Shown: positions 36,001 to 46,950 of the stretch, in pieces
Numbering within the stretch: the stretch's first letter is position 1
Layout: every line of letters starts with the position of its first letter
Assembly (NCBI GenBank): GCA_026419785.1
Contig: JAODTK010004499.1
Coordinates: forward strand, 496,001-560,000
DNA length: 64,000 nt
Direction of reading: 5' to 3'
From: Sclerodactyla briareus
Lineage: Eukaryota > Echinodermata > Holothuroidea > Dendrochirotida > Sclerodactylidae
The notes under the pieces: generated by a model
What the model saw: only the letters and a program-made list of their open reading frames with translations
Databases searched by the model: none
What the model was told of the DNA's origin: nothing
Translations under genes and position numbers: made by a program

Positions 36001-39000
36001 ATGGCACATTTTCAGAACTTTTCAAACACAGGTTTGACCTTCAGTATTCTCAAGAAACCTCAGTGCGTGTGAACTCTATTGTTGAGTGATTGATGCCATC
36101 ATCAAGTCCATGACAGACTCGCTGAAGCTCGCTGAGAAAGTAATGTGTGTCAACCTGGCATACAACTGTTCAGCACATCAGGCATGTTGTCGGGAGCTCG
36201 ACACTTCCACAGGGATATTATTAGGTTTATTGTTCTCCCACCCAGTCACGCATTCCATGCCTTTCCAAACATGCTGTGTCATTGTGATGAAAATATCCGC
36301 GTTATCTCCTCGCCGGTGGTTCACAGAGAGTCCGCAAGACGGAACGGAAGAGCGAGACGTTTCTCCTTCAGGAGTGCACTGATGAGGCTCAAGTGATCTG
36401 TACGATACCGAACTGGAAGCAGGTACTCGCCATCCCGCTAACCTCGACCGTCCACGTCGACCGTGTCAAGGCACCCGCATTGGAACCCTCTCCGAGAGAT
36501 GTTATTCCGCAGCTCTATCCGCTAATTAACTGGACCATGGGCGTTAAGGAGGTAGGCCGGCAGACCCTACCGAACGCCTACAAGGAAATTCCACACCCCG
36601 AAACTGACAGTGCTCTGTGAATGGATAAACAGCAAGGAGGGTAGCCTATAGAACATTTCCTTCTCTTCAATCGGACTTTGGTCAAATAATTTAAAATAGG
36701 GACAGATTGAATAATAATGACAATAATAAATACATGATTGGAAAAATTGAGAGGGAAAAAAATAATGATGTGGCTGATGATGATACCTAATATAACCAAT
36801 AATATATAAAATAATAATTAGCGACCGATGAATGGATGCTGCCAAAAAGGGGAAGGATTGGTGCTACCAGATTGACTGACCCAGATGACCTGAAAGGGAA
36901 ATAACGGGTGGAGGGACGGAGAGAGGGTATACCCACGCCATTGAAGATGCGACAGCAGAGGACTGACTGCAATAAGTTCATCGGCTGAACGGTACCAATG
37001 CCGGAAATGAGCAGTACAGGATCAACAAGGGCCGTTCAAAAGAACAAACCTGGAGTGTGTACCAGGAACCTAACGAAATGGTGGCAGTGGTGGTTACTCG
37101 TCCCCAACACCACCCAGGGAGGAGACTGGGACTTTTGGCGTGTGGTATTGGGGGTACAGAAATCACACAACGAAGATGCTGGAAGGATAGAACAATTCAA
37201 AACAACCCCACCGGGAGACGCCCACCCAAACCGCAACCCCCAGTACAGAGACTGAGGTGAGAGGACAAGGCGAGAAACAAAATGGCCAAAACGGAAATCC
37301 ACCGGGGAAGCCAGGTACAGGGATTCGGATGAAGAAGCTGACGAGCCTGCACTGGAGGATGGAGCTTCAACTACAAAGAATCATGGAATGATCCTAACAA
37401 CATACCAAAGTGGATGACCACATGGCCGAACAGGGGTCATTCAGAAGGGACCCGACAAAAGGGATGCTCCTGCAAACTTCAGTCCAATAAATGCTGCCAA
37501 CAACATGGAAACTGCTGACGGGATCCTCGCAGATAGATCACGACCACATAAGTGAACATGACTCATGGCGAAGGAACAAAAAGGAGTTCTGACCAGCAGC
37601 AGAGGGACAAAAGATCAAATAGTCATCGATAAGGATGTGGGACGGGACTCCAGAACCAGACACACCAACGGCGGTAGCATTGATTGACTACCAGACAGCT
37701 ATGACTACTACCACATTCGTGGATCCATAAGGCCATGAGGTTGCACAGGATAAATCCTCAGATATGCAACAGGGTAGAGGCGTCACATGCAAAAACTGGG
37801 TTACGGACGGACGGCCCCAGTGGACATCACATCGGGTCATCAATCCCAATATCAACGGGCCTTTCCAACGGAATTTGCCCTGTCCCCACTACTCTTCTGA
37901 TGTGGCTATCAACCCCCTCAGCTACATACTCAACAATGCGCCCGGATATACACCGGTAGACCGAAATATCCATCACCTCCTCTACATGGATGACCTGAAG
38001 CTCTACGGCAAAAAAAGAACGTGCATTGACTCAAGATCAGACTGTGAAGATCTCAGTGAGACATTGGGATGACTTTCGGCCCTCGAGAAGTTCGTGCGAG
38101 ACTGAAATCCACAGAGGGAAGTGTAAAAGTCTACCCAAGGCCGTGACCTAGACATCGGCCGACTACAGGACGTCAATGTGGCCACGGGGTACAAATACTT
38201 AGGGATGCCCCAAGGCGTGGAGAAATAACAGAAAGAATAAAGGCCAACGCCGTAAGGTCTACTCAAAACGGGGCAGACAATTCTCAAGACCAGATGAACA
38301 GCAAGCAACAAGTAACAGGCCCTCAATAATTACGCAATTGCCCGTGATGATCACCTACACAGCAGGGGTAATCGACTGGACGACGAAAGACAGAGTGAGG
38401 GAGTTCGACCGAAAAACCAGGAAAGTCCTGACCATCCACGTGGACTGCACCCCGGAGAAGATGTCCACCGCCTGTACCTCCCCCGACGACAAGGAGGCAA
38501 CGAGGCCTAAGCAAGTGGAGAGTTACAGTAAAAGTGAGAAAAGGGGAATGTGCGAATACATCCGCCAGAACAAGTCGGAGGAACCACTATAGGGTGGCAT
38601 GGAGTGCAATGGGACCACTGACACAACGGGGAAAAAATGAGTGGAAAACACAATGGATCATGAATACAGAATGCATGGAAGGAAAAAAACAACTCCATGG
38701 TCAGTACCCTCGGCAGATGAGGAATCACAAGCAAGAAAACGGCATTTAAAACAGGTTGTCCAAGCAGGACAAAAATAAGAAAACGGAAGCCAACTAAAAC
38801 AGCTGCACAGGAACAGGCCCTGAATACCAAATGCCACAGAGCCAGGATCCTACACCAACACACACGGACACCCGGCCCCAAGTGCAGCAGAATTGTGTGG
38901 GTGCTCAGGATGGAAACTGTGAACCAACTGGTAGCAGGATGCCAGAAGCTGGCCCAACGGGAGTACATGGCCAGACATAATAAAGTTGCAGACGCCTACA

Positions 39001-42000
39001 TTGGGGGATCTGAAGCACTACGAGATAGTTGTCCCGGAACACCATGGTGCACCAACCTGAGGCAGTAGTAAGAGTAACTGAGAATGATGAAGTCAAGGTC
39101 CTGTACGACTTTGAGCTGCGAAAGGACAGGTCAATCCCAGCGAGAAGACCAGATCTCGTGGCTCCGGAATAAAGGCAGGGAGACAGCCCAGATCATAGTT
39201 GTCGCAATACCCACAGATCACAACATCAGAAGCAGAGAGAAAGAAAGATTGAAAAATATCAAGACATGAGACTGGAGATACCCCGGACTTTGGGATGTCA
39301 GCGCTGAAGTAATCCAGTGGTTAGTTGGGGCGCGGGGGGCTGTAACCCCGAACTTGGAAGGCCACCCTCAAGAAATACCTGGAAGCCAGAACACCAGGCA
39401 CCTTACCAAACAAGCCATCCGTGCGAACCCCCCACATACTGAGACGAGTACTGGACCGCCAAGAAATCCGGGTACTAGGATTTCTGAGGCCCGCGTGTAA
39501 ATATGTAATTACATTCCACCATTGTAATAGTTGTGAGGAAATAAAGATTAATAATAATAATAATAATAAGTAATACATAATAATAATAATAACATACTAT
39601 AAAACAAAAACACTAATTACACGAAAGAAGGACCAGACTGGGTGATAGTGACGACGGCCCAAGAGACGCAACGATCGTCGACGTGCTATTCCCAACGGAC
39701 ACCAACATTCGTCATGAAAGCAAGAAAAAAGATAGAGAAATATCAGGATCTGTGACCGAAGGGGGTACAGAGGCTGTGGAATGTCAAAGCCAGGGTTTTG
39801 AGCCAGTCGTGATAGGGGCATTCGCGCAGTCCCACAACTCACATCTGAAAGATATCCCAGGCACCAACCATGCAACATCCCTAACGAAGGAGGCCATACT
39901 TGGCACTGCACACATACTAAGACGTGTACTCAACTCCAAGAATCCGGGTAGGAGTCTGAGGCTAACGAGAATCAAGGAGAGGCACGAGCCAAATGAGAGG
40001 TTTTAAGGAGAGAAAAAGATAATAATAATAATATAATAATAATAAAATAATAATAATATAATAATAATAATAATAATAATGACTGTCGAGCTGTAGGATC
40101 ATAGAGCCGGGTTGGATTCGGCTTAATGTGAAGATCCTGTTTCTGGAAGAAAGGTGATCTCAGGAGGGGGAATGTGTGTGCCTGATGACGTAAAACTTTC
40201 ATTGTCATCTAGCAGCTCACGTATATGGACGTTGCCTTGGTTTAGAATCGACGTTAGGAAGATATTCTATGGAATTTGTTGGCGTGATGCCGCATTGGTA
40301 CACGTGGTAATTTCGTTTGCTCAGTGCTCGTTCTATATATATTGGGTGCAGTTTGGAATTCTACAGCAAATTCGGACACTTCCTATGTATGCGTGCGCAT
40401 AAATCTGACTTGAATTGCGTCATGCCGTATTCCTCATCTGCAACTTTGCAACCCTAGTATGTTGGATATAGAGCATCGGTCTGAGCCAGTTGGTTTTTGA
40501 AACGGACTCAATGTCATCCGCATCTATGGAAATGTAGCGTGCGTTAACAACCAGCATAAGTTAGCAAGTAGTTCAGGGTCCTGGCAAGAATCCTCCCATA
40601 GAGCTACCATTACATTCAAATGTTACCACTGTTCGAAAATGGAAGCTATTCATTCTATTGTTGATTATTGCAGGTTTGGACTGGTAGGAGGATCGCCAGA
40701 AGGTTCGGCAAAGTCGACAAGGAAACCATCGCCGAACTACGGAGAAAGATTAAATCAATGGAGAAACAGGTTGGGTCTCCTCCTCCACCGCCGTTACTAC
40801 CAGCCAAGAGCAAGCCGCTGCCGGCTGTCAAACCAAAACCTTCCAAACCTGGTGAGCTATTAAAGTGACACGTAATCCATCACAGTCTTTTCTTACCTGA
40901 AAACCGTATGCACGAGTCATATTCCTGGTATTGTTCTAGCGGAGACAGCCCATCTGACAATTACCCTACTCAACCTAGCCCTTGTAAGGGCCCCAGAGCT
41001 AATAATCAGTTCACTCAGTACTCTCAAATTGTTCCACTAACCTGTCTGTGTGAGGCTATGAGGTGTCGGCACACACGCAGCGAGGCGAGCCACCGCCAAT
41101 AGCATTATAGACCATGAGGGGCAGACCCTAGCAGGGGCTACACTCACCGTTAGTTACATTACCATAGGGAACACAGAACTGCTATGACAGGTTCTGGACT
41201 ATTTGTACCTAGCCATTTAAATTCAGGAACCAGGGTCCTGTGATGATGAAACCATTGGATCGTGAAGTTTCGCCTTCTCTCCCTGGCAAGTGCCTAGTGG
41301 TCAAGAGGGCCAGGGACAGGCGTTGTATCTGAGCACTCAAACCCTTCCCCCCGCGGGACTCAACAATCTGGCATAGTCTTTCCTCGACAGACTACAAAAT
41401 AGTCGTCACCGCTGTCTTGCAGCAGTGTCACATCTCACTCGGAGAACTAACAATCCCAAACAAATAAATTTCTTTCCATCAAGCTCCTGTGCTAACTGTG
41501 GAGCAGCTTTTGACGACAAGAGGCAGCAGAGAGGAATATGAACTGGTATCCCCCGCATGAAAAGGCTCGCTCGCGTGATTACACCACATTACTCACACGT
41601 CACAGCGAAATACGACGGCACCTCATCGACAACCCATCCATTCTGGGTGGGCGGAGATATTTACAGTCTTAATCTTAATCTTAATCTTAATTCATGGCGT
41701 GATGTTCATGTTGGCATGTAGTATGGAACACGGAACTGGCTAGAGGAGTCAGCACCGCTGTGAGGCCTTTAGTTTATCAACCCGGGAGACCAGGGATAAT
41801 ATCGAAGGCTTTGAAAATGGTATCTGTTGCCTTCTCGCAGGTGCTCAGTATGATAGACGGAACAGCGAGAAAAGAGTGGTATGCTTCTGTCTGAATATAT
41901 GTACCCCTCCTTCCTCGTTCCATGCATTCACACTCTAAAAAATGTTGGGTACAAATACCACCTGGTCAATTTGTTGCACCCAGTCTGGGAGATATTTTTC

Positions 42001-42598
42001 CTTCACCCATTTCGAGTAATGTTTACCCAGGTTGGGTAAGACGAATAACCAGGTAGCATCTGTACCGAACATTTTTTGGAGTGCAGGTGAGCCACATAAC
42101 TATGCCTTTTTCCCGTGAACCTGTGTGAAAATTTGCAGTTTAGATTCCAGGTTTACAGCCCTTGTCAGGCCATGTACCACCAGGTAGGAGGCTTGTAACT
42201 GTCGAAAATTATGTGAACAACTTCGGAAGGCCATATCGTGGATGTTTTATTTTCGAGCATTTTGGAACCGTTTACGTATGAAATGAACGCTCCGGTCGAG
42301 AGCCCTGCGAACATTCAGATTAGGCACGAATCCGAGTGCGCCTTAATTCACAAAACGGTCGAGGGTATGATATGGTATATGGACTTCACAACGTATGGCT
42401 TATGTACGTTTCCTGTTTCTTTTTGAGAGCTGAATTATCCCGTGAAGTCTGTTGATTGAACTGAGATAGTGAGTGGCTAGTAAGCATCACTTAATGTGAC
42501 AAATTTCTTCCATTTGTCTACCAGTGAAAGCAAAAATTAGGGCACTGAAGTCGAGCAGTAATGGCTCTGATAGTGGGGCAGAAACCGACGATGTCTGA
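26619..42598 (+). CDS. Locus B: CABIT-proline-rich protein (GAREM/THEMIS-like), six-exon model
   Basis: Exons 26619-27010, 30148-30284, 33008-33142, 36327-36551, 40674-40851 and 42525-42598 join with phases 1, 0, 0, 0, 1 and end in TGA, with no stop inside. Together they encode about 380 residues: one CABIT domain (exons 1-4, about 290 residues), a coiled coil and proline-rich segment (exon 5), and a short acidic tail (exon 6). By family knowledge this would be a cytoplasmic signalling adaptor. The N-terminal start exon is missing from the model. A broken SAM exon lies downstream at 47.2 kb, so the ancestral gene probably ended in SAM as locus A does. Confidence 0.75.
27165..27745. repeat. 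Dispersed ~650-bp repeat, copy 2
   Basis: Partner of 13085-13790 (see there). It starts about 150 bases inside locus B intron 1. The shared blocks include CTGCATGTTCTTCACCA, CATTCCTAGGCCTGTATATT and GTAATTAATTGGATT. Confidence 0.7.
27746..29780. other. Locus B intron 1, nothing else recognised
   Basis: An (ACGAACGG)-type cluster lies at about 27750-27830 (repeats of GAACGAAC/GACGAAC). No exon or element was recognised in the rest. Confidence 0.3.
29785..30154 (+). repeat. Tandem duplication of intron end plus exon 2 start
   Basis: Two ~183-bp copies meet at about 29968/29969. Shared blocks include GGGTTATAGTGTAGC, CGTATCGACCCATCACTAGG, ACCTATGGGCTTACCGATAC and GATGATAAAGTATTCCAG. The first copy carries the acceptor (CCAGAAGACAG) and the first exon bases CTGAAGT, then diverges into TAAAGAG. 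The second copy is the real exon 2 acceptor. So the gene has a decoy 3' splice site 184 bases upstream. Confidence 0.85.
30148..30284 (+). CDS. Locus B exon 2: CABIT middle
   Basis: Starts after CCAGGGGACAG in phase 1 (the more upstream AG at 30140 would give an immediate TGA) and ends at GTATCA in phase 0. 137 bases. It reads EVFKCKPLPKLLRVVNAF, SEKPQESQEEGN and IIDVSHIERHGNIK. The KPLPKLLRVVNAF block is the CABIT xLPxhVRVhxh strand at the start of the second half. The counterpart in locus A is at 16398-16582. Confidence 0.75.
30290..31835. other. Locus B intron 2, nothing recognised
   Basis: A cluster of GGACTCG/CGAGTCC words lies at about 30540-30670. No exon or named element was found. 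Confidence 0.3.
31840..32750 (+). repeat. Interspersed family R1, copy 2
   Basis: Several GGGATCATATACT...CCATCCAGGTGGAATCGAG units are repeated in series, followed by a CA-rich tract and CTGTCATGACTGCATAG at the end, then an A-tract at 32762-32780. Same family and strand as 15290-16080 and 57640-58197; it is the longest copy. It lies in locus B intron 2. Confidence 0.75.
33008..33142 (+). CDS. Locus B exon 3: CABIT segment
   Basis: Exactly 45 codons, phase 0 to 0, between TTCCTAG and GTAAGA. It reads VLIGWNRTTREEVHYSERM, TYTTMLSKTP and LCLSDIVTSNTLPL. The LSDIVxxxxLPL end matches the IRNIVEKTRLPVNV-type block of GAREM and MSLSEIVKKFPLPL in locus A exon 3. A second frame is also open across the exon, but only this one keeps the phase with both neighbours. 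Confidence 0.75.
33424..33459. repeat. Poly-T tract
   Basis: About 35 T with one C interruption. No retroposon body is recognised next to it on either strand. Confidence 0.8.
34215..34510. repeat. Degenerate tandem repeat rich in CGTCGCCGAAG
   Basis: Words such as CTTCGTCGCCGAAG, TTCATCGCCGAG, TTCGTTGCCGAAATCACTTT and GTCAAAGTCACTTT recur at about 20-30 base spacing. The copies are strongly diverged. It may be an old minisatellite. Confidence 0.5.
34690..35985 (-). mobile_element. LINE reverse transcriptase fragment
   Basis: On the minus strand, in order: VPVPKKPAFSVLN, IPMKILERLVLSRLRPQI, DPLQFSYREKRSVEGAI, LFVDF...AFNT, WVLDFPTNRIQRVFVNDRV, NTGAPKGCLISPVLFTLYTS and VKFADDTCIVGF with the FADD catalytic motif. 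These are followed by VSKTIQLVVDF and AWGGNTTLRDMANLNTIVRE. These are the RT blocks in proper order, with at least four frame breaks. The element resembles LINEs with the NTGAPQGCxxSP block; I cannot name the clade. It lies in locus B intron 3. Confidence 0.8.
36327..36551 (+). CDS. Locus B exon 4: end of CABIT domain
   Basis: 75 codons, phase 0 to 0, between GGTGGTTCACAG and GTAGGC. It reads RVRKTERKSETFLLQE, CTDEAQVICTIPNWKQVL, AIPLTSTVHVDRVKAP, then a likely helix DVIPQLYPLINWTMGVKE. The joint LPL-RVRK with exon 3 is identical in position to that of locus A, and the SETFLLQ...LAIPL pattern is a CABIT strand pair. An AG at 36371 is an alternative acceptor that would keep the phase but drop RVRK. 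Confidence 0.75.
36960..39560 (+). mobile_element. LINE with restriction-like endonuclease (R2/NeSL/Dong-like)
   Basis: The RT region is readable at 37925-38070: APGYTPVDRNIHHLLYMDDL with the YMDD catalytic motif, then KLYGK. It is followed by the RKTRKVLTIHV block and a VLYDFELRKDR...ARRPDLV block at 39095-39170. These match elements whose ORF ends in a PD-(D/E)XK-type endonuclease. The end reads NPGTRISEARV and then an ATAATAATAATAA tail. Many frames are broken and the 5' half is poorly conserved. It lies in locus B intron 4. Confidence 0.75.
39597..40085 (+). mobile_element. Second, 5'-truncated copy of the same LINE type
   Basis: It reads VECQSQGFEPVVIGAFAQS, then LTKEAILGTAHILRRVL and ends in an (AAT)n tract at 40020-40080. 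This is the last ~130 codons of the endonuclease-LINE ORF. It follows directly on the tail of the first copy, which suggests target-site reuse or integration into the tail microsatellite. Confidence 0.75.
40674..40851 (+). CDS. Locus B exon 5: coiled coil and proline-rich segment
   Basis: 178 bases, phase 0 to 1, between TTGATTATTGCAG and GTGAGC. It reads VWTGRRIARRFGKVDKET, then a helix IAELRRKIKSMEKQVG, then PPPPPLLPAKSKPLPA and VKPKPSKP. The proline-rich run has PxxP and PxKPxP motifs that suit SH3 binding, as in GAREM and THEMIS. Locus A exon 5 has the same helix-plus-proline layout with little residue identity. Confidence 0.75.
41370..41695 (+). mobile_element. Possible LINE 3' end with (TTAATC)n tail
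   Basis: It contains SCANCGAAFDD and a THPFWVGGDIYS-like ending, followed by four TCTTAA units at 41668-41692. A Cys pair before a short hexamer tail is usual at the end of several LINE groups. Support is weak and the clade is unknown. Confidence 0.4.
41735..41880 (+). mobile_element. SINE (GGCTTTGAAAATGGTA type), partial
   Basis: It shares GGCTTTGAAAATGGTATCTG, TTGCCTTCTCGCA and GGTGCTCAGTATG with the conserved core of the tRNA-derived SINEs at 46770 and 58525. The tRNA-like head is not recognisable. Confidence 0.65.
41931..42083. mobile_element. Foldback/MITE element, GTTGGGTAC family, copy 2
   Basis: The terminal inverted repeats run over 41931-41953 and 42061-42083 with two mismatches (CACTCTAAAAAATGTTGGG at the left). 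The core GTTGGGTACAAATACCACCTG is shared with 5815-5982. It lies in locus B intron 5. Confidence 0.8.
42525..42598 (+). CDS. Locus B exon 6: acidic C-terminal tail and stop
   Basis: The acceptor CATTTGTCTACCAG is good. The first two bases complete a Val codon with the last base of exon 5. It reads KAKIRALKSSSNGSDSGAET and DDV, then TGA. The Ser/Asp/Glu-rich end suggests CK2-type phosphorylation sites. An AATAAA lies at 43117-43122. The tail stops short of the SAM exon seen further down. A GTCTGA overlapping the stop could act as a very weak donor, but nothing supports its use. Confidence 0.65.
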
Positions 42599-43149
42599 CT
42601 GAATCAGTTGGCCTCGTACGATTGTTGAGGTCCCCATTCACCAGTGTCTACAGTGTGTCGCTGGGTATCATGCCATCACGCATTCTTCGGACATGTCTAA
42701 GCCAGAGGAGACAGTGCTACTGTATGAATATGATCATACTAGAGAGACTGGAACTTCCAGCATGTCAGTCGTATTGCAATTACACTACTTCATTCCTGAA
42801 ATGCATGGTAAACCTCCTATATGGAAGATGCGTGGTTCAGCGGGCTCGGTGGTTTACTCCCTAACAGGAGAGTGAGACCGTTGGTATTGGTTGTTATTTC
42901 ATAGTTTCTCGTTAGCCCCAACTCGCTATTTGAGCCTTACAAGTTTAATTTGGACCACTCGCGCGTAGACGATCAGTGTAGACGGGCTCCTTACCAAATA
43001 TTCCATAACATTAACAAATGTCGAGTCATGGTCTCAATTCACAGGGCTGTTGCACCACGGAGTATGTACGATGTCATCAATCACCACCCGTCCCAATACC
43101 GAGGCGAACTACAGATAATAAACAGGAAGTGGTGCACTTACTCCATTTT

Positions 43150-43330
43150 GGACGAGTATCAGTGGCGTAGCCAGTGGGGGGGGGGGGGGGGTAGGGATGT
43201 TGCCCTCACCTGAAATAGATCGAGAGGGCAAATCGGGAAATTGTAGGCTTGGGGGGGGGGGGGGGGAGGCAGGAGATGTTGCCCTCACCTGAAATAGATC
43301 GAGAGGGCAAATCGGGAAATTGTAGGCTTC
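43150..43330. repeat. Poly-G repeat with exact 55-bp duplication
   Basis: AGTGGCGTAGCCAGTGGGGG starts a poly-G tract. The 55 bases at 43196-43250 are repeated exactly at 43275-43329, each preceded by a poly-G-rich segment. It is probably a local duplication inside a poly-G-bearing transposable element. Confidence 0.8.
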
Positions 43331-44069
43331 AAAACAGAAAATGAAGGAGGAGGGAAGTGGAAAAAACGAGAAGAAATAGTGGGAACATCCAGTGAAGTAT
43401 GAAATAAATGGAATATTTGCGGAATTAAGTAGGCCCAGAATGGAACTGAGGGTAATGTGAGAGGTCACCTTCCCTCTTTGGCTCGGAAGGCTGGCTACGC
43501 TACTAACGAGTATGTATGTCTGCAATCGTCTGATTTTATCAGTTCGTCGTTGTCTAAATAAGAACTACAATGGAATATTTGAATACCTGCTCTTGCTTGA
43601 GCATGAATTTGCAATCACTAGCTTTATTCTCAGAAACATGACTCAGTAATACCGAATGACCTCTGATACACAGCCGATATTCTCGCTCGTAGAAAGTCAC
43701 CGTTCCAACAAAAAGGAACGAGTTCATCTAGGACGACGGCACGATCTATCAATATTTACCAACTCGGGTAAGTTTGAAGAGGCTTGAATGTCCCAGGGGG
43801 ATTTAAATTTCTATATGAATGCAAGACGACCCCCGAATTTCATTAACAATGTATGTCTGAGGGTTCTCAGTGGTAAATAGAAAAAAAAAACAACCCGTAT
43901 CTCTGATAGTTCAATTTCATCAATTGACAGACATAACGATGCACATTGTCACAAACTTCTTCTGCTAATGAGCTATCCCCCACCCCTCAGAGATAAAAAT
44001 AACTAAATAAATAAACAGTGTTTAAGTATTATGCGATCCCACGCTGAAAGGTATATCTCGGGTTCGAGA

Positions 44070-44160
44070 CCACATTGTCTCCATAGCCAGTTTGGTAGGG
44101 CGAATTGCACGTACGGCAGGGGTTCGCCGTTCGAATCCTGGTGGAGCCATAATATTATAG
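44070..44160 (+). mobile_element. tRNA-like SINE head or pseudo-tRNA
   Basis: TAGCCAGTTTGGTAGGGC is a good A box and GTTCGAATCCTGGTGGAGCC a good B box and acceptor end. GTCTCCA pairs with TGGAGCC with one mismatch. The T stem does not pair, so it is not a functional tRNA. Confidence 0.55.
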
Positions 44161-44344
44161 TATTACCCCAAGTAACTACTTCTCCAATTAAGGGGCTTTA
44201 CCACGTTCAATTCCTGAAGGCGTATATCGAAAGAAATATGGATTAAATCGGACTATAAATCGAATAGCTCTCCGATAAATAGACTGTGTGAATATGAGAG
44301 GTTAGAAAAAGGCTGTTACCATTGGGTGTTGTTTCACAATAGCA

Positions 44345-44480
44345 TTCCAAGCCCGCTTATCAGTCAAGGCCCGAGAACAATTAAAGGCCCGAAGCAGTTG
44401 AAAACCCGAGTAGCAGTTCAATTCCCGAGTGGCACTGTTTCAGGCCGAGTAGCAAATCCAAGGCCTGAGTAGACTTGTCA
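44345..44480. repeat. Short degenerate minisatellite
   Basis: About five units of GGCCCGAGTAGCAGTTCAA-like sequence (AAGGCCCGAAGCAGTTG, CCCGAGTAGCAGTTCAA, CCCGAGTGGCACTG, GGCCGAGTAGCAA, GGCCTGAGTAGAC). Confidence 0.6.
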
Positions 44481-46750
44481 TCTCAACTATGAAGATTAGG
44501 GATTACGAGCCTGCAATTGAGATATTGGGTTCGTGGTATACGATACGATATACGGTGTACATTGACCGGTATCATCATACCGGGGATCGTTAGATTCTGC
44601 CTGCACTATCGGCACTAACTGCAACCTCTCTTAATTCTTCGTGTGTCTTCCCTGCTATTCAAATCGCTAATTAACGGAATACTTAAACAAAACAGTTTGG
44701 AGTGTACATTAGGTTATAGTATAAACTCGACGATTTAAACTTTACGAACGTGGTCTACTTTCTTTGTGTGCTCTCCAGGAAATCGATGTCCTGAAGAAAC
44801 AGGTCGTATGTAAGCCGATATCGTTGATAAATAAATATCGGTGCCTGGAAAATGAACTCAACTGCTTTTGGAAAACAACTGCCCTGCCCCTCGCTATTCA
44901 ACACATCAAACGTTAGGATTATTTTTGCAAATTTCAAATTTCGCAATTATGTTTTTCGAATGGATAAAATTCAATTAAGATATGTTCGGAGAACGTATTT
45001 ATAGTTGTGGTATATATAAGTACTCGTAGCAGGCTCCGAGAGAAGGGAGGGTTACGGGGTCAACGGAGCAAGTAACTCCCAGGCCGAATGTACTTCAATT
45101 TGTACGATGTCAGGTCCTCTCACTGTTATATTCAGTACAAAGTCACGAATGGAAGGAATTCTCTCTGATGACAACCGGATTTCCCTGATTCGTAGTAGTG
45201 AATCCCCCCCCCCCAATATTCGTTTTCAACACATCACCCCATATTCCCTAATGCGGTGCCGGGGTATCGGCGCTTAACCAGGAGGGAGGGATGGAGGAGA
45301 GGTGGAGGGGGGGACATTGCCTAGTAGCGGCATCGATATCCTCATTTGTCTTCCAATTGCCAAATTCCATATATCTTTTTCTATATCCACTTCCTCAAGG
45401 AGAATGTGAGGACTGAATTCTCACCTACCGAGAAATATAAAGTTCACTCAAGAAGAGTGGATAATTCATTCTTTGGAATTGTGGAACCACCTCAAGCGGA
45501 GTGGGACATTCATCCAAAAGATTATAGCTTTAGCCATGAGGTACGGTATGTGACGTTTTCTTAACGATCACTCAACCAGGCCTGACAGAAAAAGTTATTG
45601 GTACATGTGTTCACCATACTAAGTACTCAACCCCCCCCCCCCCTTTTTCATTCGGGTAGAAGGTTCTCCTGGGTCAAGAGAGGTCGAACTCCTAAATACA
45701 TAGGCCGATAGACTGAACATTAGAACATAATAATGCAAATACTTCGTTCATCAGGAATGAAATTGCCTCGAATCCTTCGTATCTCTGATGTTGCAGGTCA
45801 TCTGTGTGTGTCAAGGAATCACTGATCCCTCCGGGCCCCCCCCTTTCTTGTTTTTAAAGTTCATGTCGAAGCTCCTAAGAGGTTACTATCGCCCAATAGG
45901 TTAACTTAGGTACTGCTAGCCGCTGGTATAACATGAAGAACTCTATTATCCGGCTAGATGTCAGGGACTATGGCCAAACACAGCAAAATTGATATTACTA
46001 GAGAAGCAGCGTCCAATGAACAACATTGCTTTGTTCAGACCCAATCAAGGTTTCGAACCAAAATCTGCTCACGCGGATTATGCGCAGATATCACTATATT
46101 GGCATTACGCAAATCGTTGTTTGCTGGTTGTTACCAGTAGAATGCAGTACTCACGCAGTGTGGGTTCTCCTCGCTCTTAATGGTCCAATGGTCATGTAAA
46201 TATGACTGGTCTTTTGGTACTTTCTATGTATGACCGTTATTACAGGCGGAATTCCACCCCGAATTTCAGCCGATTCGCGTGAACCGATAAGGCACGATCA
46301 GCCATTACACATCGCACAGTCACGGGGGAAAACCACATATTCCCACCACGATACAAAGTGAATGTAAAACACGTACTTTTTAAATCTTGTCCAAACAAAC
46401 TATATATGGGTCCTATGAACCCTACAAATTGTTCTCGAACTATGGAAGAATATAACCTTATTCACTTATGATTGTATATCACTTTTCTCTTTCTGTAATC
46501 ATGGCGCAAAACTGCAGCATTTTACTATGTAGGCCCTATGGACTGCCTTCGCCTCGTTCCCCCCGTATTTCCTAAATTTTCTCACAGTAAATTGAAATAT
46601 CTCGAGGCAACATGCTAGAACCGACCTCCAATTTTGGTGTGGGGTTTTGAATATATCCCTTTTTTCACTTGTGCTTTTTTAAAGCAAATTTGTTACACTG
46701 ACCGTGGCGTCTTTAAGTTCTTCACAGTGCTAAGGCGTAATGATCACGTC
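44481..46750. other. No recognised gene
   Basis: It contains several poly-C tracts (45207, 45630) and a weak echo near 46115 of the repeat at 4070. No exon was recognised. Confidence 0.3.
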
Positions 46751-46764
46751 ACCTAGCGGACGAG

Positions 46765-46950
46765 CCGTTCTCGCCTACGACCTCTCCGTCTAGTGGTTAG
46801 CACAACGGGTAGATCTCGCCTCCATCGGAAGACCTTGTTTGACCCTGTCGGGTCCATACCAAAGACTTTAATGGTACCTGTTGCCTTGCGCCAGCACAGG
46901 GGATTGAGCAGGATAGGCAATTTGGTGAGTGGTCGTCTGCGTGTTACTAC
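46765..46950 (+). mobile_element. tRNA-derived SINE
   Basis: The head carries CGTCTAGTGGTTAGCACAAC (A box) and a degraded B box, followed by TACCAAAGACTTTAATGGTA, CCTGTTGCCTTGCGCCAGCA and GGGGATTG. The core matches the SINEs at 41735 and 58525. Confidence 0.75.

Noticed and set aside
38507-38968. 153-codon minus-strand open frame
   Set aside because: Antisense shadow of the endonuclease-type LINE on the plus strand.
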